This document shows, in pieces, positions 9,927 to 18,597 of a stretch of 50,451 nucleotides of DNA. Numbering within the stretch: the first letter of the stretch is position 1; the number at the start of each line of letters is the position of its first letter. The stretch is taken from positions 1 through 50,451 of the forward strand of contig CAIUGT010000109.1 of the NCBI GenBank assembly GCA_903898755.1. Direction: 5' to 3'. Source of the DNA: an uncultured bacterium (GTDB lineage Bacteria > Planctomycetota > Phycisphaerae > Phycisphaerales > SM1A02). A program made the position numbers and the translations under genes. The notes beneath the pieces are model-generated. The model had not been told where the DNA came from. It searched no databases and saw only the letters and a program-made list of their open reading frames with translations.

Positions 9927-11432
9927 TCACACCGCCCAAGTTCGACCGTCGCGCGCCAATAGGTCCGTTGCGGATTGTGGTCCCCAAGAACCAGGTGCAT
10001 AATTGCTTTGAATATTTTTTCGAAGCGGCGCGCTTGCCTCGTTCAGGAACGGCATGATTGCGTTCCAAGCGCTTTCCACCTCCAACCGGTGCTTGAATAA
10101 ACTTTGATCACCACGCATCGCGTCCATCATCAACGGACCGTACGCCTCCACCACCGTTGCGCTAAATGAATCCGCGTAATCCATTTCCATTTCAACGGGC
10201 TGAATATTCATGGGCCCAGGAACCTTGGCGTTGAATTGAATTTTCAGTTGCTCGTTTGGAGCAATATCAATAGTCATTCGATTTCCAGCCAGTGGCTCCT
10301 TCACTATTTTCTTGAATAGGTTCGCGGCTGGCGGTTTGAACTGAATCACAACCTGTGTGCTCTTTCGAGCAAGGCGCTTGCCGGTGCGAAGATAAAAAGG
10401 AACTTTGGACCAGCGCCAATTATCAAAATGCATTTTGAGCGCGGCAAATGTTTCCGTTTTTGAATTTGGCTCCACTCCCTTGAGGTCGTGATACGCGCCT
10501 TCGTTTCCGTCGCCCGCATATTGTCCAAGCGATCCCCACTCCGCGACACTATCTAGCGGCGGAGTCTGAAGCGCGTCGACCACTTTAATTTTCTCCGAGC
10601 GAATGTGATCCGCGGAAAAACTAGTTGGCGGTTCCATGGCCACAAACGCCATGACCTGCAACAAGTGGCTTTGAATCATGTCGCGAATGGCGCCGGTCTT
10701 GTCATAGAACGCGGTGCGTTGGCCAACCCCAACGGTTTCTGCCGCGGTGATTTGCACATGGTCGATATAGCGATGATTCCAAACTGGTTCAAACAACGAG
10801 TTGGCGAAACGAAACACCAAAAGATTTTGCACCACTTCTTTACCAAGGTAGTGATCGATTCTGTAAATCGCGTCCTCTTCAAACACGCGTCCAAGCGCGC
10901 GGTTTAAACTTGCTGCGCTTTCGTCATCAAAACCGAACGGCTTCTCAACAATAATTCGTTGCCATGATTTATTATTCGGCGTAATGCTGCACCAACGGCG
11001 ACCCTCGGTCACCATGCCAGCAGCCTCAATTTGCGCCACGATGGGTTCGTACAACTCTGGCGCCACGCTCATGAAGAATAAAACATTTTGAGCGCACTTG
11101 TGTTGTGTATCCAGTTCGGACACACGCGCGGCAAGTCGTGGATACGGCTCATTTGTGGCCGCGTCTCCCGAAATGTAAAAAATTCTTTTAGCAAATTCAG
11201 CCCATACATCCTCGCGGAAACCCTTCACTTGTTTTTGCAGCCATGGCTTCAATTCATCGCGCCATCCGGCGTCCGTCTTCACAGATCGACTCATTCCAAG
11301 AATGCAGGTGGCTGGATTTAAAAACCCAGCCTCCGCCATTTCATACATGGCAGGAATAAGTTTGCGGCTGGTCAAGTCACCGCTGGCGCCAAGAATAATC
11401 AGAACGCATGGATCGGCTGTTCGCATGTTCAT
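9927..11432 (-). CDS. zwf: Glucose-6-phosphate 1-dehydrogenase
   Basis: Zwf oxidises glucose 6-phosphate with NAD(P)+ and opens the oxidative pentose phosphate pathway. Seen: the Rossmann loop LGASGDLTSRKL at residues 14-25, IIVEKPFG, and the substrate-binding signature RIDHYLGKE with the catalytic His, followed by VQNLLVFRFAN. The 501 aa length is normal. The ATG at 11432 is preceded by GAGG about ten bases away; a second ATG lies two codons further in. It is followed by pgl. Confidence 0.97.
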   Translation of the reverse strand: MNMRTADPCVLIILGASGDLTSRKLIPAMYEMAEAGFLNPATCILGMSRSVKTDAGWRDELKPWLQKQVKGFREDVWAEFAKRIFYISGDAATNEPYPRLAARVSELDTQHKCAQNVLFFMSVAPELYEPIVAQIEAAGMVTEGRRWCSITPNNKSWQRIIVEKPFGFDDESAASLNRALGRVFEEDAIYRIDHYLGKEVVQNLLVFRFANSLFEPVWNHRYIDHVQITAAETVGVGQRTAFYDKTGAIRDMIQSHLLQVMAFVAMEPPTSFSADHIRSEKIKVVDALQTPPLDSVAEWGSLGQYAGDGNEGAYHDLKGVEPNSKTETFAALKMHFDNWRWSKVPFYLRTGKRLARKSTQVVIQFKPPAANLFKKIVKEPLAGNRMTIDIAPNEQLKIQFNAKVPGPMNIQPVEMEMDYADSFSATVVEAYGPLMMDAMRGDQSLFKHRLEVESAWNAIMPFLNEASAPLRKNIQSNYAPGSWGPQSATDLLARDGRTWAV

Positions 11433-11538
11433 AGCCTAACGCCTCTTGTGCTTGCGTAAAGCAAGACGTAGCATTTCAAACATTTACTGCACGCGGTTTT
11501 GAAATTCTTTTCTGGCGCGCGTTTCAAAAACTCTCAAT

Positions 11539-12462
11539 TCAGACCGCTTCGCGCGGATGAAACTTGCGTAGCACCTCGCGCAAACGTCGTTGATCAACGT
11601 GCGTGTAAATTTCCGTGGTTGCAATGTCCGCATGGCCAAGAAGTTCCTGCACAACACGTAGATCCGCGCCGCCACCTAATAAGTGAGTGGCAAACGAATG
11701 GCGCAATTTATGCGGATGCACGCCATGCAGACCAGACAGGTCCGCATATTTGCGCACAATTTGCCATACGGCCACGCGTTCCAACGGCTTGCCACTGAAT
11801 GAAAGAAACAATCGAAACAGGTCGCGCCCATCGCGGAATCGCGCCAATGAAGGCCGCGTTTCTTTTACGTATTCATCAATCGCCGCGATTGCGGGCTCGC
11901 CAACAGGAACCATTCGTTGTTTGTTTCCCTTGCCGATCACCACAAGACAACCAAGAGTCGCGTTGAAATCATTCATCTTCAGCGATCCAATTTCACTGGC
12001 TCGTAAGCCCGCCGCATACATCACTTCAAGTATGGCGCGATCACGTCGCCACAAATCGCCAGTCTCCGCATTTGGCGCCTCAACTAATTTTCGCATTTGA
12101 CCAGGCGTCAGTGTTCCAGGCAATCTTCTCCATCGATGTGGTCGATCCAGCAAGCGCGCGGGGTCTCGCTCAATTTTTCTTTCCGCTTGTAGCCAGCGAA
12201 AAAAAACACGCATGGATGCAAGGTGCCGCGTGACGGTGCTTGAGTCCAAACCTCGCTCGCGTTTTAATTGTTGAAGGTGTTGCGCCAGATGCTCCATACG
12301 AACGGCGTCAGGAGATTTCACTCCAGCACCAACCAAATATTCTTTCATGTAACGCAAGTCGCGACCGTAGGCCTCAAGCGTTGAAGGACTCAACCCAGTT
12401 TCAACGCGCGCCCAGGTTAGAAATTCACGCGCGGCGTGATCGAATGGAGATACTTTGTCCAT
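11539..12462 (-). CDS. xerD: Tyrosine recombinase of the XerC/XerD type
   Basis: Xer recombinases resolve chromosome dimers at dif. Seen: an N-terminal SAM-like core-binding domain (FLTWARVETGLSPSTLEAYGRDL; SSTVTRHLASMRVFFRWL) and a C-terminal catalytic domain with Arg in YAAGLRASEI, Lys in GKGNKQR, HKLRHSFATHLL, LLGHADI and the nucleophile Tyr in TTEIYTHVD. The 307 aa length fits. It is closer in feel to XerD, but XerC is possible and I see no second Xer gene or dif site here. The ATG at 12462 has AGGTGA eight bases upstream and lies inside the end of the small Cys-rich gene, suggesting translational coupling. It reads as a housekeeping Xer and not as an integron or phage integrase. Confidence 0.93.
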   Translation of the reverse strand: MDKVSPFDHAAREFLTWARVETGLSPSTLEAYGRDLRYMKEYLVGAGVKSPDAVRMEHLAQHLQQLKRERGLDSSTVTRHLASMRVFFRWLQAERKIERDPARLLDRPHRWRRLPGTLTPGQMRKLVEAPNAETGDLWRRDRAILEVMYAAGLRASEIGSLKMNDFNATLGCLVVIGKGNKQRMVPVGEPAIAAIDEYVKETRPSLARFRDGRDLFRLFLSFSGKPLERVAVWQIVRKYADLSGLHGVHPHKLRHSFATHLLGGGADLRVVQELLGHADIATTEIYTHVDQRRLREVLRKFHPREAV

Positions 12463-12718
12463 GCGCTGTCACCTGTACTGGAAGTGTTCCGTCGCCGGCG
12501 CCACGCGTAAGGCGCCTAGTGACAACGGGTTTTTCCAGCGTGCCGTGTGACCCCTCCATATTGATTCGGTGAAATGTCGCGCAGCCGTGATAGGCATTGC
12601 AGCACACCGAAAACGCGCTTGCAACCGTAGCCATTGTGAAGCGGTGGTTGCATCGCAAATCTCCCGCATCCATATGCGGGCAGAAGTGGTCGGCGCTGTT
12701 GTTGGAAGGTTCGTTCAT
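12425..12718 (-). CDS. Small Cys/His-rich protein, 97 aa, overlapping the xer gene
   Basis: The N-terminal half has a spaced Cys/His pattern: CPHMDAGDLRC near residues 13-23, then FSVCCNAYHGCATFHRIN near residues 37-54. This resembles a zinc- or metal-binding fold. From memory, small planctomycete proteins with a CPH-x-RC-x-F-x-AFSVC-x-C-x-H layout exist; this could not be checked here. The second half is basic and low in hydrophobics. The stop lies 38 bases inside the Xer gene, which has its own Shine-Dalgarno within this frame. No function is known to me. The ATG at 12718 lacks a good ribosome binding site, and the C-terminal part could be less conserved than the Cys-rich part. Confidence 0.6.
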   Translation of the reverse strand: MNEPSNNSADHFCPHMDAGDLRCNHRFTMATVASAFSVCCNAYHGCATFHRINMEGSHGTLEKPVVTRRLTRGAGDGTLPVQVTAHGQSISIRSRRA

Positions 12719-13037
12719 GGCAGTGGTCAGAATGGAATCGGATGAAAAGAGTCTAGAACTGTAAAGATAACGAAATTGTTCATGGATTCAAATGTTTGAT
12801 AAAGCAATGGTTACACAATTAGGGCGTGGCGCAAGAGGTGCATTGCGCTTGCTTGGGACTTCAAAAATAAGTTTAAGGCTCGCGGCTTGGTTTAACCGCT
12901 CCAGGTGGCGCTTATTTCATCAGCAACCACATTCTGTGGGAGTTGATCTAAACCAATTTCTAAATTCGCAACAATATCTCAGATCAGAAAATATCCCAGC
13001 AGACTTTCGAAGCAAACCATTTTTGTTCGTGCCTAAA
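12719..13037. other. Intergenic stretch, nothing recognised
   Basis: This lies between the small Cys-rich gene and the end of trpS, both on the minus strand. An 88-codon plus-strand frame (12792-13058) runs into the trpS end, has no ribosome binding site and looks like chance. The stretch is more AT-rich than its surroundings and probably holds the promoter of the small protein-xer pair. I see no hairpin with a T-run for trpS. Confidence 0.5.
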
Positions 13038-14135
13038 TTAGGGGTGGGTGGGATATGAAAGTGTTCGCGGAAAGAAATGTAGCCCCGCTGCTTTTCTTGC
13101 CGCCTCAAGCGTGATTTCCGCGGTCACATTCGCCTTGCGGCAACCCGCGCGCAAAATATCCAGAACCAAATCATCGCGACCCTCAAGCGCGGCGCGACGT
13201 TTCTGCATGGGAGCAAGCAACACGTTGATGGCCTCCGCCACTTCCTTTTTAATATGCCCGTCACCAATATTGTCGCCGCGGGTATAACGGTCTTTCAATT
13301 CAGCAACACGCCCAGCGTCCGGAATAAATGTTTCCACATATTGAAAGAGCGCATTCTTCACGTCACCGGGTTCGGTTGCGCTTTGGCGACCAGTGAAAAT
13401 ACGCATCACCTTCTTTTCAACCTCTTTTGGTGGATCGGAAATAAAAATGGCGTTGCCTAAACTTTTGCTCATTTTATTTTTTCCATCAACACCCATCAGG
13501 CGACCCACCTCGCCAACATCCGCCCGTGGCACGGGAAACACGCCGCCAAGTTGAACGTGCTCGTGGTCCTCCGCTTTCTCACCTACACCGCAATACATGT
13601 GATTGAAACGGCGCGCAACCTCGCGCGTCATTTCCAAATGCGGCACTTGATCTTCACCAACCGGAACACCTTCAGGTCGGAATGAAAGGATGTCGGCGCA
13701 TTGACCAACGGCGTACAGCGGAAAACCAAATGAATAGGTCTCGCCCAAATCCTTCACTTTGATTTCGTCTTTCAATGTTGGATTGCGCATGACGCGGTTG
13801 AAGGGCAACAACATGGCGAATAAAAATGTGAGTTCGTGAATCGTTGGCACTTCGCTCTGCAAGAAAATGGTGGAGAGATCGGGATCAATTCCCATGGCGA
13901 TTAAATCGCGCACAATTTCCAATGAATCACTACGAATTTCTTTGGGTTTGTCGGCGCGAGTGGTGAACGCGTGATAGTTGGCAACAATGAAATAGCAATC
14001 ATGCGTGTGTTGCAACTGCACTCGCCGCTTCGCGCTGCCAACCCAATGACCTAAATGCAAACGGCCCGTGGGCGTATCACCTGTCAAAATGCGGGACTTG
14101 CTTGTGGCGCGTGTGTGTGAATCGGCGGCGTTCAT
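13038..14135 (-). CDS. trpS: Tryptophanyl-tRNA synthetase
   Basis: This class I synthetase charges tRNA-Trp. Seen: the ATP-binding HIGH-type motif GRLHLGHWVGS at residues 24-34, GEDQVPHLEMTREVARRFN in the tryptophan/ATP pocket, and the KMSKS loop GKNKMSKSLGNA. The 365 aa length is slightly above the usual about 330-350. The start ATG overlaps the stop of the upstream CPBP gene by four bases (ATGA), so the two are probably translated together, although no functional link is obvious. Confidence 0.96.
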   Translation of the reverse strand: MNAADSHTRATSKSRILTGDTPTGRLHLGHWVGSAKRRVQLQHTHDCYFIVANYHAFTTRADKPKEIRSDSLEIVRDLIAMGIDPDLSTIFLQSEVPTIHELTFLFAMLLPFNRVMRNPTLKDEIKVKDLGETYSFGFPLYAVGQCADILSFRPEGVPVGEDQVPHLEMTREVARRFNHMYCGVGEKAEDHEHVQLGGVFPVPRADVGEVGRLMGVDGKNKMSKSLGNAIFISDPPKEVEKKVMRIFTGRQSATEPGDVKNALFQYVETFIPDAGRVAELKDRYTRGDNIGDGHIKKEVAEAINVLLAPMQKRRAALEGRDDLVLDILRAGCRKANVTAEITLEAARKAAGLHFFPRTLSYPTHP

Positions 14136-15097
14136 TTAGGAAGCATAGAGAACAGAAAAAGATTTGCACAATTAAACAGCGCGTGCGCGATGAATGAACT
14201 CCACAAGCGGCCAGCGCGCTCCATAATTACGCCAAGCGCAACCCCAAATACGGCCAAGGCTGGAATCGCCGCGGCGCGCCCATATTCAGGCACTGCGCCC
14301 CAGTGAACCAGCGCGAACATAGTGGCCGTTATCAAAATAGCCGCGGCGCGCGGCAATCCAATTTGTTTCAGTCCTTGTTGAATGGCTCCGCGCCAAATTA
14401 TTTCCTCTGCCAACGGCCCCAGTATCACAATTGTAAAAACCAATCCCCATGTCACGGGATTGTTTCCCTGCTCACGAATGGTTTCAAGAAATTGATGCCC
14501 CACCGTTGGCGCACGCACGCCTGTGAATACAAATTGAACTGCGCCACCAAGCGCGGATGTCATTTGAATCAAGGGCCACACAATTAAAAACCCAATCACG
14601 CCTACGGCAATATTGGTTACAACTCGATTTGTAGATGCTTTTGAAACATGCTCATGTACAGAGCCCTGGGCGACTCCGCGTGAAATTTGAATCAACACCA
14701 GAAATACGGTGATTGTGGTGAGCGAACCGGCGACCAACGCCACCAACAACGCGAACGATGGAAGTGGACTTTCTGTGGCCACGCCCATTGCGCGCAAAAG
14801 CAACGCCCCAACAATTCCCGAAAGCAATATTCCACACGCCGCCAACAAGACGTTTTGATTTGTGTTCAGCCGCCACTGGTGTGGCGCCGCACACGTGGGG
14901 TAAAACCACTTCAATTTCCAAAGCAAGGCCACAGACACGCCAGCCCACGCCCAGGTGATTGATGCAGGTATGAATTCGGGGTTTGTGGCCGTGTCTTGTG
15001 ACGCAATGTCGGCGCCACTGCATAGACTTGCAGAAAATATGCCCAACGCACTCCAGAAAATTGTTGCAAGAAAAGTAATTGAAGTAGAAGCGCGCAA
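14132..15097 (-). CDS. CPBP-family intramembrane metalloprotease
   Basis: The CPBP (Abi/CaaX protease-like) family are integral membrane proteases. Seen: the catalytic motifs PLAEEIIWRGAIQQGL (EExxxR), ATMFALVHWGA (FxxxH) and FIAHALFNCANLFLF (HxxxN), with six to seven hydrophobic segments. The start is uncertain. No ATG fits: the first in-frame ATGs lie deep inside trpC on the other strand. A TTG at 15097 has GGTGAG six bases upstream and would start a plausible signal or membrane segment (ITFLATIFWSALGIFSASL), but it overlaps the trpC 5' end by 59 bases. A GTG at 14938 would avoid the overlap and lose that segment. The gene overlaps trpS by four bases at its stop. Its substrate is unknown. 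Confidence 0.75.
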   Translation of the reverse strand: MRASTSITFLATIFWSALGIFSASLCSGADIASQDTATNPEFIPASITWAWAGVSVALLWKLKWFYPTCAAPHQWRLNTNQNVLLAACGILLSGIVGALLLRAMGVATESPLPSFALLVALVAGSLTTITVFLVLIQISRGVAQGSVHEHVSKASTNRVVTNIAVGVIGFLIVWPLIQMTSALGGAVQFVFTGVRAPTVGHQFLETIREQGNNPVTWGLVFTIVILGPLAEEIIWRGAIQQGLKQIGLPRAAAILITATMFALVHWGAVPEYGRAAAIPALAVFGVALGVIMERAGRLWSSFIAHALFNCANLFLFSMLPK

Positions 15098-15845
15098 GCA
15101 ACACTCACCACTGGAACTTCTACAAGACAAGGTGCGTTCTATGCCCCGTCCGCGAAATTTCTTTCGCGCCGTTGTGCGGGACAGCGCGGAACCGGTTCGT
15201 GTCATAGCGGAAATTAAAAAGAAGAGCCCGTCCGCTGGACTTATTCGCAATGATTTTGATCCCGTGGACATTGCCCAACGCTATCACCAAGCTGGCGCTG
15301 CAGCCATTAGTTGCCTGACCGATGAGGACGACTTTGGTGGACATTTGGATTTCATAGAACGCATTCGTGAAGCGGTTCCGCTCCCTGTTCTGCGAAAAGA
15401 TTTTATTGTTGATAGTTGGCAAATTTGGGAAAGTCGAGCGGCTGGCGCTGACGCAATTTTGTTGATCGCCGAATGCTTGACCGAACAAGACATTGTTGAT
15501 TATCAAATTCTCGCCGTCGAACTTGGCCTGACTATTTTGTTAGAGGTGCATGATGTTGAAAGTTTGTACCGCGTGCAAAATCATGTTGGCTTTCCACACG
15601 CCGGATACTCTCTTTTGGGCATCAACAATAGAAATCTCAAGACCATGACAACGGATTTGGCCCACACATTTCGCATGGTTGATTTAATAGAGGATCGCCG
15701 CGTGGTGGTGAGTGAAAGTGGAATTCGCACCGCGCAAGATATTCAGCGCCTGCAACAACACGAGGTTGGAATTGTTCTTGTTGGCGAGCACTTGCTTCGT
15801 CAACCCGACCCTGGCCAAGCGCTGCGTGAAATGCGCGGGGGTTAG
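15039..15845 (+). CDS. trpC: Indole-3-glycerol phosphate synthase
   Basis: TrpC closes the indole ring in tryptophan synthesis, making indole-3-glycerol phosphate from CdRP. It is a TIM barrel. Seen: the N-terminal helix LQKIVARKVIEVEARKQ, the catalytic AEIKKKSPSAG, LRKDFIVDSWQ, LLGINNRNLKT and VVSESGI with phosphate binding near the end. The ATG at 15039 gives MPNALQKIV and 268 aa, matching the family; in-frame upstream starts at 15006 and 14955 exist but add non-conserved residues. It has no other trp biosynthetic gene beside it and stands divergent from the CPBP-trpS pair, with overlapping 5' ends if the CPBP TTG is right. Confidence 0.94.
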   Translation: MPNALQKIVARKVIEVEARKQHSPLELLQDKVRSMPRPRNFFRAVVRDSAEPVRVIAEIKKKSPSAGLIRNDFDPVDIAQRYHQAGAAAISCLTDEDDFGGHLDFIERIREAVPLPVLRKDFIVDSWQIWESRAAGADAILLIAECLTEQDIVDYQILAVELGLTILLEVHDVESLYRVQNHVGFPHAGYSLLGINNRNLKTMTTDLAHTFRMVDLIEDRRVVVSESGIRTAQDIQRLQQHEVGIVLVGEHLLRQPDPGQALREMRGG

Positions 15846-16007
15846 GTCATTTTAATTTTTTCATTTGTCATTTCAAAAATTAGACCCAAAAACATTTGCG
15901 GCATACAAATGCCAACACAATTTATGGCGTGCCGCTTTTGCAGTCGCAATTCAATATTCAAATTCATATTTCAAACCGCCACGTAACAGTAGTTGGCGAA
16001 TTTGAAA

Positions 16008-17081
16008 TTAAGCCGCGATTAAAAATTCAACAATTTGAACGGCGTTCAGCGCCGCGCCCTTGAGCAACTGATCTCCAACCACCCACAGCGCCAATGATTT
16101 TCCTGGGGCGCCGCCATGGTCAACGCGAATTCTTGAAACCAAAACTTCATCAAGACCAGAAACCATTTGCGGGTCGGCAGGTTGATCGCCATTGGATTCA
16201 TCAACCACGCGCACACCAGGCGCATGCGCAAGAATATTCAGTGCTTGCGCAGGAGAAATTGCGTTTGCAAATTCCAAATGCAACGCAACGGCGTGGGCGC
16301 GCAGTGTTGGCACACGAACACAGGTGGCGCTTACTCGCAAGTGATCATGGCCCAAAATTCGCCGACTTTCACGAACAAGTTTGTGTTCCTCCTCATTGGA
16401 TCCATCAGGTTGACGGGGAGAGTTGTGTGGAAACACATTGAATAAAATCGGCCTTGGAAATAATTGGCCCGCAACTTTTTCACCAGCGGCCCACGCGCGC
16501 GTTTGTGATTCCAACTCATGCATGCCCGCAAGACCAGCGCCAGAGACGGCTTGATAGGAACAGGCGGTCATTCGTTCCAGATGCGCCACGCGATGAAGAG
16601 GAGCGGCGACCATTAAAGAAATAATCGTGGTGCAATTTGGATTTGCCACCAAGATTGGTTTGCCCTTTAACGTTTCACCATTTATTTCAGGAACAACAAG
16701 AGGGATAGCGGGATCTGTACGAAACGCGCTTGAATTATCCACCGCAATAATATTGAATTCCGCCAGCATGGGCGCCAACGCGCGCGCGGTTGCGGCGTCT
16801 GCGCACAAAATGGCGTAGTCGCTTCCCGCCAACGCCTCACGATCAATGGTTTGCGCCGCTAGAGTTTGTCCGCAAAACTGGAATTTTTCCCCTGCGGATC
16901 GCTCGCTGCAAAACAGGCGTAACTGCGAAATTGGAAATTTTCTCTTCTCAAGCAGTTGAATGACTTCTCTGCCAACCGCGCCAGTTGCGCCGATGACTGA
17001 AACACAAAAAGTTTTCGTTCCAGCTTTCGAATTTTTTATTGTGGACAATGCGGGTGATGCACCTGCGTTCACACCACTCAC
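16008..17081 (-). CDS. asd: Aspartate-semialdehyde dehydrogenase
   Basis: Asd reduces aspartyl phosphate to aspartate semialdehyde with NADPH, the branch point to lysine/diaminopimelate, threonine and methionine. Seen: the Rossmann loop VIGATGAVGREV at residues 29-40, DNSSAFR, VPEING, the catalytic Cys150 in ANPNCTT, QAVSGAG, and HNSPRQPDGSNEEEHKLV. The first about 25 residues before the Rossmann strand are a non-conserved extension. The start is a GTG that overlaps the apaG stop (GTGA), showing coupling. Confidence 0.95.
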   Translation of the reverse strand: MSGVNAGASPALSTIKNSKAGTKTFCVSVIGATGAVGREVIQLLEKRKFPISQLRLFCSERSAGEKFQFCGQTLAAQTIDREALAGSDYAILCADAATARALAPMLAEFNIIAVDNSSAFRTDPAIPLVVPEINGETLKGKPILVANPNCTTIISLMVAAPLHRVAHLERMTACSYQAVSGAGLAGMHELESQTRAWAAGEKVAGQLFPRPILFNVFPHNSPRQPDGSNEEEHKLVRESRRILGHDHLRVSATCVRVPTLRAHAVALHLEFANAISPAQALNILAHAPGVRVVDESNGDQPADPQMVSGLDEVLVSRIRVDHGGAPGKSLALWVVGDQLLKGAALNAVQIVEFLIAA

Positions 17082-17485
17082 TGGTGTGGACCAATCAGAA
17101 AAAATCGCGCGATCTCAACCTCGAACAAGGATCCATCATCGCGCTCCATGACGTATGTCCCCTGCATGGTTCCCCACGCGGTTTGCAGCGGACAAAAACT
17201 TGAATATTCAAAATGATCACCAGGAGACAAATTTGGATGGTGACCCACGACACCCAACCCCTGCACCTCATGTTGTTCGCCCGCGGAGTCAACAATGACC
17301 CACTTGCGGCTGCGAAGACGCGCGCAACTTTGTCCCTCGTTGTGCATGACCACTTTGTAGTTGAACAAATATCGTCCATTGTCCGGGTCCGAATGCGACG
17401 GCAAGTAACGCGGCTCAACCGTGATTCGAATTCCGTGAGTCACGCACTCGCTGCCCTTGCATGTTCTTGCTGATGAAGTTGCCAT
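17078..17485 (-). CDS. apaG: ApaG domain protein
   Basis: ApaG proteins are small fibronectin-like beta sandwiches linked in enterobacteria to divalent cation resistance and Ap4A; the biochemical role is unsettled. Seen: THGIRITVEPRYLPSHSDPDNGRYLFNYKVVMHNEG, the middle strand RKWVIVDSAGEQHEVQGLGVVG and the end YVMERDDGSLFEVEIARFFL (motifs quoted in part), which match ApaG across nearly the whole length. ATG 17485 gives 135 aa; in-frame ATGs at 17515 and 17512 are alternatives. Its stop overlaps the asd GTG start. Confidence 0.9.
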   Translation of the reverse strand: MATSSARTCKGSECVTHGIRITVEPRYLPSHSDPDNGRYLFNYKVVMHNEGQSCARLRSRKWVIVDSAGEQHEVQGLGVVGHHPNLSPGDHFEYSSFCPLQTAWGTMQGTYVMERDDGSLFEVEIARFFLIGPHQ

Positions 17486-17576
17486 GGTTGTGGCACGATA
17501 TGCGAGCGACATCATTTCACCAAGTCAAAATGACGGCGGTCTTGAAATAAAAAAAATGACTTTTTGGAAAATGGCG

Positions 17577-18596
17577 CTACTCAAACCAACCCTTTTTTTG
17601 CAGGGCAATTTTAATCACTTCGCCCTCCTTCATTGAGCGCCAATCAAGACCCAGGGAAAATCGGCGATACCCAACGCAAGCAGCTTCAACTCCAAGTGGC
17701 ATAAGGTTTGGAATTGGGACTGGCGGAGTTACTCCGGCCGCATCACTGACAACAGCAAATGCGTTCGGGTCTGGCGGAAGGCCGTTGCGCTGCTCATCCA
17801 ACCGGACCACAACATTCTCGATATTTTTTTTACTCTCTGAATCAAAAATTTTAAACAGAATCGTTTTGGTTTCAAGTCGTCGAAGTTTCACTCTAAATTC
17901 AGATTCAGAATTACTCGCAAGAAAATCCTGCCGGACCTCTTGATAACCCGGCTTACGCACGGTGATGACATTACGAAAACCAGAGGCGTGTTGAATTGTG
18001 GAGCGACCTGAAGAATCACTTCGCTTATTTTGCAAATCGGGAAACCCCCAGCGATCCTCAAGCCCGGGCAGCGGCAAGTATAAAAAAGTTGTGGCCAATA
18101 CTTCGGCGTCATCAATTGGCGCGCCCGTTGTTTCATCAACCACCCCCACCGAAATCTGAACATATTTCACCGGAGCTATAGCAACCGTTTGTTTCGTCTT
18201 TCCGTCAAGATCATCAAAGCGCAACACCATGTGCGACGAACTATCCGCGGCAAGCATGCTGGTTGTTGTTTTAGATGAAAAAATACCGATCGAGGCCGGC
18301 TCAAATCCAGGCTCCAGAAATGTCAGCTTTGTATTGAATGGCGGAATCCAAATTCGTGCATCGCCAGAAGAGTCACTTTTCACGGCGTTGGAATTCGTTG
18401 GCAATAGTGAAAGCAAAGTCACGCTGTGGCGATGAATGGTGACCCCTTCAACCGGCTTGTTATTTACAGAATCCTTCATTTGCAAATCAAGAGGACGGGG
18501 AAAACACCCAAGTTGAAACATCAAAGCCAAAATCACAACAAGCGGATTGCGCGCGCGTTTCGTTGCTGTAATGAGACTCGGCAAAATAGGTTTCAA
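17577..18596 (-). CDS. Putative lipoprotein with carboxypeptidase-regulatory-like repeats
   Basis: This is not a known named gene. The open frame reaches upstream into the membrane-protein gene, but the coding part probably begins at a TTG at 18596, one base after that gene's stop. From there it reads as a basic n-region (KRAR), a hydrophobic core (NPLVVILALMFQLG) and Cys, a loose lipobox. Two or three Ig-like modules follow: NNKPVEGVTIHRHSVTLLS, then VDETTGAPIDDAEVLATT ending in VRKPGYQEVRQDF, then a third with SKKNIENVVVRLDE. These resemble carboxypeptidase-regulatory-like (DUF4198-type) folds common in exported planctomycete proteins. It is likely anchored at the cell surface and co-translated with the membrane protein. 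The start is not certain. Confidence 0.6.
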   Translation of the reverse strand: MKPILPSLITATKRARNPLVVILALMFQLGCFPRPLDLQMKDSVNNKPVEGVTIHRHSVTLLSLLPTNSNAVKSDSSGDARIWIPPFNTKLTFLEPGFEPASIGIFSSKTTTSMLAADSSSHMVLRFDDLDGKTKQTVAIAPVKYVQISVGVVDETTGAPIDDAEVLATTFLYLPLPGLEDRWGFPDLQNKRSDSSGRSTIQHASGFRNVITVRKPGYQEVRQDFLASNSESEFRVKLRRLETKTILFKIFDSESKKNIENVVVRLDEQRNGLPPDPNAFAVVSDAAGVTPPVPIPNLMPLGVEAACVGYRRFSLGLDWRSMKEGEVIKIALQKKGWFE

Positions 18597-18597
18597 T

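Noticed and set aside
11496-11531. GTTTTGAAA/TTTCAAAAAC inverted repeat as terminator of the xer gene
   Set aside because: The arms match except for one base, but no T-run follows on the minus strand; it is too weak to call.
11539-12462. Integron or phage integrase
   Set aside because: The neighbours are housekeeping genes and no attachment site or phage gene is seen; it fits chromosomal Xer.
12792-13058. 88-codon plus-strand frame before trpS
   Set aside because: It has no ribosome binding site, runs into the trpS end and has no recognisable pattern.
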